Part shown: positions 54,077 to 63,322 of the stretch, piece by piece
Numbering within the stretch: the stretch's first letter is position 1
Layout: each line of letters starts with the position of its first letter
Source of the DNA: Jatrophihabitans sp. GAS493
GTDB lineage: Bacteria > Actinomycetota > Actinomycetes > Mycobacteriales > Jatrophihabitantaceae
Assembly (NCBI RefSeq): GCF_900230215.1
Contig: NZ_LT907982.1
Coordinates: 2,542,001 to 2,606,000 of the forward strand
DNA: 64,000 nucleotides
Direction: 5' to 3'
Notes under the pieces: model-generated
What the model was told of the DNA's origin: nothing
What the model saw: only the letters and a program-made list of their open reading frames with translations
Databases searched by the model: none
Made by a program: the position numbers and the translations under genes

Positions 54077-54974
54077 CACTTCGCCAGAAGCCGACGAGCG
54101 CCTCGATGGTCGGCGCCGGATTGTCCGCCGCCGGTGAATGCGCCGCGTCCGGGATGACGATCCGCTCCACGCCCAGGCGCTCGGCCATCTCGATCTGTGC
54201 CGGGGGCAGCCAGACGTCCTCATCACGGCCGTGTAGCACCACGATCGGCAGGCCGGTGGCGCGGAGTTCGTCGACACGATCCGGCTCCGAAAGCAGCGCG
54301 TCGCCCATACCCAGAAGCATCGTCGGGCTGCTCTGCACGAAGCGGGTGTGCAGGAAGTCCGCCAATTCCGGCGGTGGCGGAGCGTAGCCCTCCTCGCTGG
54401 CGGCGAGTAGTTCCATGCCCTGATACACCGCCTCGATGCCGTATTCGAGGAGTACCGGGCGGAGCAGGTCCAGCCGCTCGCGCTGACTCTCGTCGACCCC
54501 AGACGGCCCGGAATCCATGAGGACGAAGGAGGCGACCGCCTCCGGGCGCGCGATGGCGGCCGCGCGCGCGACCAGTCCACCGAAGGAGTGGCCGATGAGG
54601 TGGGTCCGACCAGGAAGGGTCGCGATGACCGCCAGCAGGTCTTCGGCCAGTGCCGCCGTCGTGTAGTCGGACTCCAGCTCGCTGATCGCCCCGGTAGCGT
54701 CGACCCGCTGGCCGGCGCTCTGGTACTGGCCGCGCTGGTCGACCGCGGTCACGAAGTAGCCGCACTCGGCGATGGGGCGAAGGATGGGCGCGAAATCCTC
54801 TTTGGATCCGGTGAAGCCGGGGACCAGCAGCACGGCGGGGGCGTCCGGATCGCCGATCTGGAGAGCGGCGTAGCTGCCCCGAGCGGTGTCGATGCTGACT
54901 AGGGGGACGTCGACGTCGGCTAGCTGGCGGGGCTCGGCCAGTTCGACTGCGGGTGCCGGACGTCGTTGCATCAT
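54045..54974 (-). CDS. Alpha/beta hydrolase
   Basis: ATG 54974 gives 309 residues. The alpha/beta fold is marked by VLLVPGFTGSKEDFAPIL (oxyanion region), nucleophile elbow GHSFGG, an acid in VVLHGRDEDVW, and the catalytic His in DAAHSPAADNPAPT. It probably hydrolyses a small ester. The start overlaps the stop of the beta-propeller gene by four bases. Confidence 0.92.
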   Translation of the reverse strand: MMQRRPAPAVELAEPRQLADVDVPLVSIDTARGSYAALQIGDPDAPAVLLVPGFTGSKEDFAPILRPIAECGYFVTAVDQRGQYQSAGQRVDATGAISELESDYTTAALAEDLLAVIATLPGRTHLIGHSFGGLVARAAAIARPEAVASFVLMDSGPSGVDESQRERLDLLRPVLLEYGIEAVYQGMELLAASEEGYAPPPPELADFLHTRFVQSSPTMLLGMGDALLSEPDRVDELRATGLPIVVLHGRDEDVWLPPAQIEMAERLGVERIVIPDAAHSPAADNPAPTIEALVGFWRSDAVLAAEGAS

Positions 54975-56296
54975 TTGTAGACCGTAGTCGACGATGCTGC
55001 GACGAGGAATCCGGATCCCACTGTGATAATCCGGCTGTCGGCCGGCGGCGCATTCACCGCAATGGATTCGGTCACCGCGCCGCTGCTCGGGTTCAGAATG
55101 GCGATTCCGGTCGAGGTGGGCAGGGCGAGCGTGCTCAGGTCGGCCGACCCGGTCGCGGTGCCCGGCCCACTGAAGGTCGGGAGCGTGCTGGCCGGCTTCG
55201 ACCACACCTGCCGGGCCCCTGGGGTGTCGACCGCGTAGACGGTGTCGCCGATCCAGATCAGTTCGCCGTTCGTCGATTCGGTCTGCAGCACGGGCCGCAA
55301 CGGCGACGGGGCCGGGGTGAGAACGGTGTCGGTCGCCAGGACCGAGCCGTTAGAGGGCTGGTAGCGGATCAGGGTGCGCGTCGTCGAATCGAGGGCGGCG
55401 ACGAACGAGTCGGCCGCAGCAGGCACCACGGCGGAGGTGCGGATGCGCCATTTCACCGGATCGGTGGGGTTGTCTCCCGACTTGTCGGGGGCGGTGAGGT
55501 CACGCAGCAGCAGGTAGTCCCCGTTGGTGCAGTGCTGGCTGATGAGGACACCGGCAGCGCCGCGAACGACGCGCAGATTCTGACACTGGGCGGGCGCGAC
55601 GTAGGTCCACCCGTTCAGCCCGTCGCTCATCCGGATCGTGCGCACCAGGGTGGAGGTGGCCAGCGTCAGAGCGAGGCTGTCCGGGATGACGATCGGTGTC
55701 CCGATGACCAGATTGCCTTCGTCGTCCAGAGTCCGCTCCTGGATCCGCTGGCCGGTACCGGTGTCCAGCGTGGTGAGTTCGTCGCAGTTGCCCTTGGCCG
55801 AGTAGAGCGCCTGGGTCTTCCCGGATTCCTGGATCACCGAGCAGAGTGCCCGATCCGTTCGGGTGAAGGTCCAGCGCGGTGAGCCGGTGCGGGCGTCCCG
55901 TCCGGTGACCGTGTGCGCGGAGTAGGTGACCACGGTGCCGCCGAAGAACGGCTGTCCGATCGCGGTGGCGTCGTCGCTGCGCCATGCGACGGTGAGTGGG
56001 TTGCTACGTGGTGCCGCGGTGACGGTGGCCGGGGCCGACGCCGCGGTACGACTGCTGACGTGGCTGATCTCGCCGCGGGCCACGATGATGAGGAAGGTCG
56101 CCACCGTGGCCGCTGTGATGAGCGTGATCGCGGCGACGTAGCGGCGTCGGGCCCGTCGGGTGGCGGCGTTGAAGTCGGCGAGGAACTCCGTTGCTGGATC
56201 TCCGGCCGTCTCCTCCGCTGAGGCAGTCGCTGAGTCGGTCGCCGAGCCGGTGGCCGAACCCAGTGCAGGGTTCGTCGCAGGATCGGCCGGGCTCAT
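54971..56296 (-). CDS. Membrane-anchored PQQ-like beta-propeller protein (Rv3212-like)
   Basis: ATG 56296 gives 441 residues (GTG 56314 possible). A cytoplasmic N-terminus with Ala/Thr repeats is followed by one transmembrane helix (YVAAITLITAATVATFLIIVA) and an extracytoplasmic beta-propeller with repeats such as GRDARTGSPRWTFTRTDRALCSVIQESGKTQALYSAKGNCDELTTLDTGTGQRI. Its position next to the rhlE-like helicase matches Rv3212/Rv3211. Function unknown. Confidence 0.85.
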   Translation of the reverse strand: MSPADPATNPALGSATGSATDSATASAEETAGDPATEFLADFNAATRRARRRYVAAITLITAATVATFLIIVARGEISHVSSRTAASAPATVTAAPRSNPLTVAWRSDDATAIGQPFFGGTVVTYSAHTVTGRDARTGSPRWTFTRTDRALCSVIQESGKTQALYSAKGNCDELTTLDTGTGQRIQERTLDDEGNLVIGTPIVIPDSLALTLATSTLVRTIRMSDGLNGWTYVAPAQCQNLRVVRGAAGVLISQHCTNGDYLLLRDLTAPDKSGDNPTDPVKWRIRTSAVVPAAADSFVAALDSTTRTLIRYQPSNGSVLATDTVLTPAPSPLRPVLQTESTNGELIWIGDTVYAVDTPGARQVWSKPASTLPTFSGPGTATGSADLSTLALPTSTGIAILNPSSGAVTESIAVNAPPADSRIITVGSGFLVAASSTTVYK

Positions 56297-56349
56297 CGAA
56301 ACATCTTCGCCCACCTACCGACGGCGGTCGTTGGTGGGTCCGGTCCGGA

Positions 56350-58056
56350 TCAGTTACCGGGGCTGTCGCTCGTCTTCGACTCCGTGGCCGCGCCGGTGGT
56401 GCCGGCCGCTCCAGCGCGGGTGCGCCGGCGGTTGCGCTTGCGGGCGGGGCGGGCGGCGGTGCCGTCGGCACTGCTCGAGCCGCCGTCGCTGGACGGGCCG
56501 GAGGCCGAACCGCTCTCAGCCCGGGGCGGGCCGGAGCGGTCGCCGCCGGAACGCTGGCTCCCGGATCGCCGGGACGAGCCGCCACCGGAGGCGCCACCGG
56601 AACCGCTGCCGGACCGGCCGCCGCGACTACGCCCACCGTCGCCGCGATCGCTCTTCGGCGCGCGGGGCTCGCGGCCACCCAGATCCTCCACCTCTTCGGC
56701 TCCAAGGCCGGCGCGGGTGCGCTCGGCGCGGGGGAGGGTACCCCGAACTTCACGGGGAATGTCGAGTTCTATGAACAGGTGCTCGGAGGTTGAATACGTC
56801 TCGACCGGCTCGTGGAACGGCAGGGCCAGCTTGTCGCAGATCAGCTTCCAACGCGGGATGTCATCCCAGTCCACCAGCGTGACCGCGGTGCCGGACTTGC
56901 CCGCGCGGGCCGTGCGCCCGATGCGGTGCACGTAGGTCATCTCGTCTTCCGGCGCCTGGTAGTTGATGACGTGCGTGACGTCATCGACGTCCAGGCCACG
57001 GGCGGCGACGTCGGTGGCGACGAGGACGTCCACCTTTCCGGAGCGGAAGGCCCGCAGCGCCTGTTCCCGGGCGCCCTGGCCGAGGTCACCGTGGACGGCG
57101 GCGGCCGCGAAGCCGCGCTCGATGAGCCCCTCGGCGACCTTGGCCGCCGTGCGCTTGGTGCGGGTGAAGATCATGGTCAGTCCACGTCCGCGAGCCTGCA
57201 GGATTCGCGCGAGCAGTTCGACCTTGTCCATCGAATGGGCGCGGTAGGCGAACTGATCGATGTGCTCGGTCTGCGGGGTGCCGTTCCCCTCCTCGGCGCG
57301 GATCTGAATCGGCTGCTGCAGGAACTGGCGGGCCAGGGCCACGATCGGCCCGGGCATCGTCGCCGAGAAGAGCAGGGTCTGGCGACGGGCCGGAATCGTG
57401 GCCATGATCTTCTCGATGTCCGGCAGGAAGCCGAGGTCGAGCATCTCGTCGGCCTCGTCCAGCACCAGAGTCTGAATGGAGCTGAGCACGAGGTGGCCCT
57501 GCTTGATCAGGTCCAGCAGTCGACCGGGCGTGCCGACGACCACGTCCACGCCCTTACGCAGGGCATCGATCTGCGGCTCGTAGGCCCGACCTCCATAGAT
57601 GGACAGGACCCGCGCGCCGAGCGTCTTTCCGGCGGCGGCGAGATCGCCGGAGACCTGGACTGCGAGCTCACGGGTCGGCGCGATGACGATGGCCTGGGGT
57701 GCAGCACCGCTAATCGGCTTAGTTTCGCCGAGCTGGAGACGGTTCAGCAGCGGTACACCGAAGCCGAGAGTCTTGCCCGTACCGGTGCGGGCCTGTCCGA
57801 TCAGGTCGTTGCCGGCCAATGCGATCGGCAGGGTCAGTTCCTGGATGGCGAAGGTGTGGGTGATCCCGACGTCGGCGAGGGCGCTGACGATCTCAGGCCG
57901 GATCGGGAAGTCGGAGAAGGCCGGGCTCTTCGGGCTCACATCGGCCCGGGCGGCGAGGGGCGTAACTTCTGCCTCGATGGGGGCAGCCTCGACGTCGGTG
58001 ACGGAGGGTGCGCTCGAGAGTTCTTCTATTGTCATTATTTTCCGTTGCTCTTCCAT
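56350..58056 (-). CDS. DEAD-box RNA helicase (RhlE-like)
   Basis: From ATG 58056 the protein has 568 residues. Motifs: Q motif FAIQELTLPIALAGNDLIG, ARTGTGKT (I), PTRELAVQV (Ia), TPGRLLDL (Ib), VLDEADEML (II), FSATMPG (III), HGDLGQGAREQALRAFR, VATDVAARGLDVDDV (V) and HRIGRTARAG (VI). A Gly/Arg/Ser-rich C-terminal tail (about residues 465-565) likely binds RNA. It acts in ribosome assembly or RNA turnover. ATG 58035 is an alternative start. Confidence 0.95.
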   Translation of the reverse strand: MEEQRKIMTIEELSSAPSVTDVEAAPIEAEVTPLAARADVSPKSPAFSDFPIRPEIVSALADVGITHTFAIQELTLPIALAGNDLIGQARTGTGKTLGFGVPLLNRLQLGETKPISGAAPQAIVIAPTRELAVQVSGDLAAAGKTLGARVLSIYGGRAYEPQIDALRKGVDVVVGTPGRLLDLIKQGHLVLSSIQTLVLDEADEMLDLGFLPDIEKIMATIPARRQTLLFSATMPGPIVALARQFLQQPIQIRAEEGNGTPQTEHIDQFAYRAHSMDKVELLARILQARGRGLTMIFTRTKRTAAKVAEGLIERGFAAAAVHGDLGQGAREQALRAFRSGKVDVLVATDVAARGLDVDDVTHVINYQAPEDEMTYVHRIGRTARAGKSGTAVTLVDWDDIPRWKLICDKLALPFHEPVETYSTSEHLFIELDIPREVRGTLPRAERTRAGLGAEEVEDLGGREPRAPKSDRGDGGRSRGGRSGSGSGGASGGGSSRRSGSQRSGGDRSGPPRAESGSASGPSSDGGSSSADGTAARPARKRNRRRTRAGAAGTTGAATESKTSDSPGN

Positions 58057-58300
58057 GTCGGTGCGCCGACCAGCTTGACCGGTGAATCCGGTGCACATTC
58101 GACTGCAGACCGCAGAACAGCGGTGGCTAGATCGACAAAGAAGAGGGTCAACGCGGAGATTCGGCGCCCCGAGATTCAAGGCGCCAGAACCCCATGCTAG
58201 CTCAACCACCTCCGTTTCGACGGATCCTGGCCTCGCGCCGGGCTTCGATTGGCGTCGGAGGCGGTGTGGGACGGCATCCCGCAGGCGCTACTCTTCCGGC

Positions 58301-59029
58301 GTGACCGAGTTCTCCGCGCCCGCTGACTCCGACGCTTCGACTGCTGTCCCCGGACCCGTCTCGCCCCCTGAGGCCGGCAACGACGAGGTGCCGCGCGCGG
58401 CGGTCGTCGACCTGTTGGCCGTACTCGCCTACGGCGAGCTGACCGCGTTCGAGCGGCTCGCCGAGGATGCCCGGATGGCTCCGACGCTCGTCGGCCGGGC
58501 CACGCTGGCTCAGATGGCCGGCACCGAGATCGCGCATTTCCGCCTGCTCGCCGATCGGCTGACCGAGCTCGGCGCGGAGCCGAATTCAGCGATGGCGCCC
58601 TTCATCCCGGCGCTGGAGGCATTCCATGCCACGACGGCACCATCCACCTGGCTCGAGGGACTGGTCAAGGCCTATGTGGGCGACGGGATGGCCGCGGACT
58701 TCTACCGCGAGGTGGCCGAGTTCGTCGACCTGCGGACCCGCGAACTCATCTCGGTGGTGCTGGCCGACAGCGGCAGCGCGGCCTTCGCGGTGCGTGAGGT
58801 GCGCGCGGCGATCGCCGAGCAGCCAGCCCTTGCCGGGCGGCTAGCGCTCTGGGGCCGGCGGCTCGTCGGTGAGGCGATCAGCCAGACCCAGCACGTCCTC
58901 GCCGAGAACGACGCGCTGACCGAGCTGTTGATGAACGGCACCGGTGGGCTCACCGGAGTGGCCGCGATGATCACCCGGATCACCGACAAGCACAGTGAGC
59001 GAATGCACGAGCTTGGTCTCGACGGCTGA
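58301..59029 (+). CDS. Ferritin-like (MiaE-like) protein
   Basis: GTG 58301 gives 242 residues. After a Pro/Ser-rich 35-residue leader comes a helical ferritin-like domain (VVDLLAVLAYGELTAFERLAEDARMAPTLVGRATLAQMAGTEIAHFRLLADRL) with Glu and ExxH positions (E in YGELTAFE; EIAHF) that could bind a diiron centre. This resembles the tRNA-hydroxylase-like ferritin family of actinobacteria. It neighbours DUF3107 and the TetR gene as in mycobacteria. Confidence 0.85.
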   Translation: MTEFSAPADSDASTAVPGPVSPPEAGNDEVPRAAVVDLLAVLAYGELTAFERLAEDARMAPTLVGRATLAQMAGTEIAHFRLLADRLTELGAEPNSAMAPFIPALEAFHATTAPSTWLEGLVKAYVGDGMAADFYREVAEFVDLRTRELISVVLADSGSAAFAVREVRAAIAEQPALAGRLALWGRRLVGEAISQTQHVLAENDALTELLMNGTGGLTGVAAMITRITDKHSERMHELGLDG

Positions 59030-59044
59030 GCCTTCTGTGTGATC

Positions 59045-59059
59045 GACGGCTGAGCCGTC
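59045..59059. terminator. Weak hairpin between convergent genes
   Basis: GACGGC-TGA-GCCGTC is a perfect 6-bp stem in the 43-bp gap between the ferritin-like gene and DUF3107. The sequence TCGACGGCTGAGCC also occurs across the upstream stop codon, making a short direct repeat. Confidence 0.4.
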
Positions 59060-59072
59060 CGGCGCAGCCGAG

Positions 59073-59297
59073 TTAGTTGGCGAAGCCGACGCGGCGAACG
59101 TCGGCGTCGGCGATCTCGACGTAAGCGACCAGAGCGGAGGGGACCAGGACGACGCGCCCCTTCTCGTCGGTGAGCGACAGCAGACCGTCGGACTTCTTCA
59201 GCGCGTCGGAGACGAGCGCCTGCACCTCAGCCGGAGTCTGCGAGCTTTCGACAACGATCTCGCGCGGCGTGTGCTGAACGCCGATTTTGACCTCCAC
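59073..59297 (-). CDS. DUF3107 protein
   Basis: The 74-residue protein, MEVKIGVQHTPREIVVESSQTPAEVQALVSDALKKSDGLLSLTDEKGRVVLVPSALVAYVEIADADVRRVGF, is the actinobacterial DUF3107 family (Rv3208A/TB9.4). Function unknown. A good ribosome site (AAGGAGG, 59307-59313 on this strand) precedes the ATG. Confidence 0.94.
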   Translation of the reverse strand: MEVKIGVQHTPREIVVESSQTPAEVQALVSDALKKSDGLLSLTDEKGRVVLVPSALVAYVEIADADVRRVGFAN

Positions 59298-59411
59298 GGG
59301 GTGCCTCCTTGGTTCTGCGGAGTGGGCAGGGCCGAACTCCGCCGTCGATGACGAATGTTGGTATTCACGCTAGCCGAAGGCCAGCGGGTACTGCGCGCGG
59401 TGGCCCTGCGC

Positions 59412-60077
59412 TCAGAGCGAACGCTGCTGTTCGAGGACGAAGAGCGGGAAGTTCGAGATGCCTCGCCACTGCAGCGACTCCACCAGGCCCACCGCTTCGT
59501 CCTTGGGGATCGGACGGTCGGCGTTGAGCCACCAGCGGGCCACGATCTGGGCTCCACCGGTGAGCACCATCGCGAGCAATTCGGCCCGCACCCGGTCGAG
59601 TCCGGTGTCGGCCGAGACGGTGTCGGCAACGGCATGCATGATCTCCGACGAAACCCGGTCTACCCGTTCGCGGACCGCCGGGTCGTTTCCGAGATCTGTC
59701 TCAAAGATGAGGCGGAACGCGCCGGGTGAACCACCCTCGGCCCCCTCGACGAAGTTGAAGAAGGTGCTCAGGACTCCGTGCACGCGCTCCTGGTTGTCGG
59801 TCGTCTCCGACAGCGCACGACCGATCGCGCCGACCAGGGCTTCGGCCTGCTCGTCGATCAGGGCGAGGTACAGCTCAAGCTTTCCGGGGAAGTGTTGGTA
59901 CAGGACCGGCTTGGAGACTCCGGCTTCGGAGGCGATGTCGTCCATGGCCGCCGCGTGGTAGCCGTTGGCGATGAAGACACTCTGGGCCGCCGCAAGCAGC
60001 TGCTTTCGACGTTCGGCGCGCGGTAGGCGTCCACTGCGCGGCGTCGGCTCGCTCTCGGTTATCAACAGTGCTCCCAT
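59412..60077 (-). CDS. TetR-family regulator (Rv3208-like)
   Basis: The 221-residue protein has the TetR HTH (RRKQLLAAAQSVFIANGYHAAAMDDIASEAGVSKPVLYQHFPGKLELYLALIDEQ) and a long ligand domain (LSTFFNFVEGAEGGSPGAFRLIFETDLGNDPAVRERVDRV...LTGGAQIVARWWLNADRPIPKDEAVGLV). It lies upstream of DUF3107 on the same strand as Rv3208 relates to Rv3208A. Target unknown. Confidence 0.92.
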   Translation of the reverse strand: MGALLITESEPTPRSGRLPRAERRKQLLAAAQSVFIANGYHAAAMDDIASEAGVSKPVLYQHFPGKLELYLALIDEQAEALVGAIGRALSETTDNQERVHGVLSTFFNFVEGAEGGSPGAFRLIFETDLGNDPAVRERVDRVSSEIMHAVADTVSADTGLDRVRAELLAMVLTGGAQIVARWWLNADRPIPKDEAVGLVESLQWRGISNFPLFVLEQQRSL

Positions 60078-60115
60078 ATTCCGCGTGGATACTAATTTCC
60101 ACAGATGTTACGACG

Positions 60116-61054
60116 CTAAACCCTCTCGCTGATCAACTGCGGGTGATTTGGTGCTTCTAGTGTGTCGGAATATAGGTCGCCGAGACGTTCGGCCCGCTCG
60201 AGAACGTCCGCTGCGGTGAAGACCAGATTCTGTGGCGACTGCAACTCCTCCCACGCAACGGGGGTCGAGACCGTCGGGCGGCTGCGTGCGCGCAGCGAAT
60301 ACGGGGCGACGGTGGTCTTGGCCGCGTTGTTCTGGCTCCAGTCGATGAGCACCTTCCCCCCTCGCAGGGACTTCGCCATCTTCGACACGATCAGCTTCGG
60401 GTGCCGCTCGGCCAGTACGGTCGCCAGCTGTTTGGCGAATCGTGACGTCTCCTCAGGCGCGCTCACCGACACGGCGGCGCTCACCTGAATCCCCTTCGAG
60501 CCAGATGTCTTCACCGCCGGTCGCAGGCCGGCATCGACGAGTTCGGTCCGCAGCAGCAGTGCGACCTCGGCACACTCGGCGATTCCGGCGGGCTTACCGG
60601 GGTCGAGATCGAAGACGATCAGATCGGTGCGTTGCTTCGGGTCCGCATCGCGGTGCCGACCCGAAGCGGGCGCGAGCTGCCACTGCGGAGTGTGCAGCTC
60701 AAGAGCGGCCTGGTTGGCCAGCCAGACGAGCGTCGCCAGCTCCTCCACGATGAGGAAATCGATGGTTTCGCGATCCATCGTGGAGCCCGGTACGGCGATT
60801 CGGGCCGTCGGAACCCAGTCCGGTGTGTTCTTGGGGGCGTTCTTCTCGTAGAAGAAGGGCGCATCCACGCCGTTCGGATACCGCTTGACGGTGAGGGGCC
60901 GGGCGGCCAGGTGCGGCAGCAGCAGCGGAGCGATGCGGGTGTAGTAGTCGATCACCTCGCCCTTGGTGAAGCCAGGCTCGGGGTACATCACCTTCTGCAG
61001 GTTGGACAGGCTGAGCTGCCGTCCCTGCACGTCGACGGCGACGCGTTTACTCAA
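60116..61054 (-). CDS. LigD-type polymerase (primase-polymerase domain) for NHEJ
   Basis: TTG 61054 gives 312 residues (SKRVAVDVQGRQLSLSNLQKVMYPEPGFTKGEVIDYYTRIAPLLLPHLAARPLTVKRYPNGVDAPFFYEKN), a stand-alone LigD PolDom. The catalytic acidic motif is FDLDPG, with KTSGSKGIQV downstream. It fills gaps at double-strand breaks, often adding ribonucleotides. The TTG overlaps the ligase stop (TTGA), so the two are coupled and together make up a split LigD. Confidence 0.93.
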   Translation of the reverse strand: MSKRVAVDVQGRQLSLSNLQKVMYPEPGFTKGEVIDYYTRIAPLLLPHLAARPLTVKRYPNGVDAPFFYEKNAPKNTPDWVPTARIAVPGSTMDRETIDFLIVEELATLVWLANQAALELHTPQWQLAPASGRHRDADPKQRTDLIVFDLDPGKPAGIAECAEVALLLRTELVDAGLRPAVKTSGSKGIQVSAAVSVSAPEETSRFAKQLATVLAERHPKLIVSKMAKSLRGGKVLIDWSQNNAAKTTVAPYSLRARSRPTVSTPVAWEELQSPQNLVFTAADVLERAERLGDLYSDTLEAPNHPQLISERV

Positions 61055-62034
61055 TCCCGTCCCACCTCGCTCGCATCCTTGTCCGTCCGTACTCCCACGA
61101 AGACGGGATGTCTCAGTCGGGCCTGGTCGGTGTCGTTTGACCACTGAGAATAGGAGACTTCGACGACGGTACGCGGCTGCACCCGGGTTAGGACCCGACC
61201 GGGGCTCGCCTTGAGGCCGAGTTCGGCCGGGCGCGGGTCCGTCACCAACTGACCCTGCAGGGCTCGGGCGGTCGCGTTGGTGAGCCCGCTGCCGACCTTC
61301 CCGGCAACCCGCAGTCGGCCGTCGGCGAAGTACCCCAACACCAGAGAGCTAAGGCGGGAAGCCGAGTCGCCGGCCGACTCCCACCCGATCACCACGAACT
61401 CGCTGCGCTGGATGAACTTCACCTTGACCCAGTCCGCACTGCGGGCGCCCGGGTGATATCGGCTGTCGCCCCGCTTCGCGACGACACCCTCGAGTTCATG
61501 GGCGTGGGCGGCGCTGGAGACCGCATCGGGATCGTCGAAGGCCGGGCTCAGACTCCACGCCGCAGACGCCGCCGAACCACCATCAGCCGAACCACCATCA
61601 GCCGTGCCGCCGTCAATCGAACCGTCAGCCAGACGTTGCAGGGTTTCGCGGCGCTCGTGCAGTTCACGCCCGGTCAGGTCGACGCCGTAGAGGCGGAGCA
61701 GATCGAAGGCGATGAAGGCCACCGGGTTCTCCGCCGCCAGCGCCCGGGCCGGGGCGGCCTGCTGGACGTTCATCCGTTGCTGAAGGCTTTCGAAGGACGG
61801 GCGTCCGTTGTTGAAGGCGACGATCTCGCCGTCGAGCAGGGCATCGGAGAAGTCGGTGCCCAGCGTCTGCAGCTCCGGGTAGGCGATTGTCACGTCGTTG
61901 CCGTTGCGGGTGGTGATTCGCGCCGTCCCATCATGAACGTCGACCAGCGCCCGGATGCCGTCCCATTTGAACTCATAGAGCCATCCGGGGCCCCGGGGGA
62001 GATCGCTTCGCGCTGTCGCGAGCATCGGCCGCAT
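61051..62034 (-). CDS. ATP-dependent DNA ligase (LigD ligase-domain type)
   Basis: The 327-residue protein has adenylation motif I YEFKWDGIRAL (Lys23), DGEIVAFNNGRPSFESLQQRM, FIAFDLLRLYG, LEGVVAKR and VKVKF, then a C-terminal OB domain ending with RVLTRVQPRTVVEVSYSQWSNDTDQARLRHPVFVGVRTDK. An in-frame insertion with GGTADGGSADGGSA repeats lies in the adenylation domain. It seals ends joined by Ku. Divergent from ku, with 167 bp between starts. Confidence 0.94.
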   Translation of the reverse strand: MRPMLATARSDLPRGPGWLYEFKWDGIRALVDVHDGTARITTRNGNDVTIAYPELQTLGTDFSDALLDGEIVAFNNGRPSFESLQQRMNVQQAAPARALAAENPVAFIAFDLLRLYGVDLTGRELHERRETLQRLADGSIDGGTADGGSADGGSAASAAWSLSPAFDDPDAVSSAAHAHELEGVVAKRGDSRYHPGARSADWVKVKFIQRSEFVVIGWESAGDSASRLSSLVLGYFADGRLRVAGKVGSGLTNATARALQGQLVTDPRPAELGLKASPGRVLTRVQPRTVVEVSYSQWSNDTDQARLRHPVFVGVRTDKDASEVGRD

Positions 62035-62201
62035 CCGTCAATTCTGCCGTGCGATGCAGCGCCAAGTCACGACACGCGCCATGATGGTGCAGAGTTGTTG
62101 TAAGTCGGCAGCGCGTTCTTCGCCGTGAGGTGGTCGAGCCTGCTGGGTAACAACGCCGTGGCGACGGGCGCTCGCGGCTCATTTCGAGGATAGGTTCGCC
62201 G

Positions 62202-63311
62202 GTGCGATCGATCTGGAAGGGTGCCGTCTCATTCGGTTTGGTGAGTATCGGCGTCAAGATGTACTCCGCGACAGAAGAGCGCGATGTGAGCTTTCACCAG
62301 GTGCGCCGCAGCGACGGCTCCCGCATCAGATACCGGCGGGTGGCCGAGGCTGACGGCGAAGAGGTGGCCTACGGCGACATCGCGAAGGGTTACGCACTTC
62401 CGAGCGGAGAGATCGTCGTGCTGACGGACGAGGATTTCGCCGACCTGCCGCTGCCTACAGTGCGCGCGGTGGACGTGCTGCAGTTCGTGCCGGACGAGCA
62501 GATAGACCCGATCTACTTCGCGAAGAGCTACTACCTTGAGCCGGAACAGTCCGCGGTGAAGCCCTATGTGCTGCTCCGGGACGCGCTCGCCGACAGCGGC
62601 ATGGTGGCCGTGGTCAAGGTCGCCATCCGCAACCGGGAGCAACTGGCCACCCTGCGGGTGCGCGAGGGCGTCATCGTGCTCGAGACGATGGTCTGGCCCG
62701 ACGAGGTGCGCGAGGCCGACTTCGCCTTCCTGGAGACCGACGTAACGCTGCGCCCGCAGGAGCGCGACATGGCCCAGTCGCTGGTGCAGAGCATGTCGGG
62801 CGACTTCGACCCGGAGCAGTACACCGACGAGTACCGCGCGGCGCTGCAGCAGGTGATCGACGCCAAGGTCGAGGGGCGTGAAGTGGTCGAGGTGGCCGAC
62901 GCCCAGCCGTCGACTGGCACAGTTATTGACCTGATGGCTGCGCTGCGGGCGTCGGTGGACGCTGCGAAGCGGGGCCGGGGAGAAGCGACCGGCAAGGAAG
63001 CGACCGGCACGGAAGCGAGTGCCAAGGCACCGCCGGCGGCCAAGACCCCGGCGAGTCAGACCCCGGCGAAGAAGGCGGCCGCGAAGACGACGGCGGCGAA
63101 GGCAGCCGCGAAGAAGGCGCCCCCGACGAAGTCGACGGCGTCCAAGTCCACGGCGGCCAAGTCCACGGCGTCCAAGTCCACGGCGGAGAAGCCGGCGGCG
63201 AAGCGGGCCCCGGCGAAGAAAACTCCGGCCAAGGCAGCCGCGAAGAAGGCGACGGCGAGCAACCAAGAATCAGCCAAGCACGAGTCGACTCGGGCCCGAC
63301 GTACCGCGTAA
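62202..63311 (+). CDS. ku: Ku DNA end-binding protein
   Basis: From GTG 62202 the 369-residue protein starts MRSIWKGAVSFGLVSIGVKMYSATEERDVSFHQVRRSDGSRIRYRR, the bacterial Ku core (about 1-245). It is followed by an extended tail of AAKK/KST/PAKK repeats (about residues 255-369) like the Lys-rich DNA-binding tails of some mycobacterial and streptomycete Ku proteins. It threads onto DNA ends and recruits the LigD-type ligase and polymerase encoded divergently. Confidence 0.96.
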   Translation: MRSIWKGAVSFGLVSIGVKMYSATEERDVSFHQVRRSDGSRIRYRRVAEADGEEVAYGDIAKGYALPSGEIVVLTDEDFADLPLPTVRAVDVLQFVPDEQIDPIYFAKSYYLEPEQSAVKPYVLLRDALADSGMVAVVKVAIRNREQLATLRVREGVIVLETMVWPDEVREADFAFLETDVTLRPQERDMAQSLVQSMSGDFDPEQYTDEYRAALQQVIDAKVEGREVVEVADAQPSTGTVIDLMAALRASVDAAKRGRGEATGKEATGTEASAKAPPAAKTPASQTPAKKAAAKTTAAKAAAKKAPPTKSTASKSTAAKSTASKSTAEKPAAKRAPAKKTPAKAAAKKATASNQESAKHESTRARRTA

Positions 63312-63322
63312 GGTCTCCTGCC

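Noticed and set aside
56004-56753. Minus-strand Pro/Ala-rich ORF overlapping the DEAD helicase tail and beta-propeller start
   Set aside because: Different frame of two supported genes; no motif.
62229-63266. 345-codon minus-strand Arg/Leu-rich ORF opposite ku
   Set aside because: Repeats mirror the Lys/Ala-rich Ku tail; it is a shadow frame.
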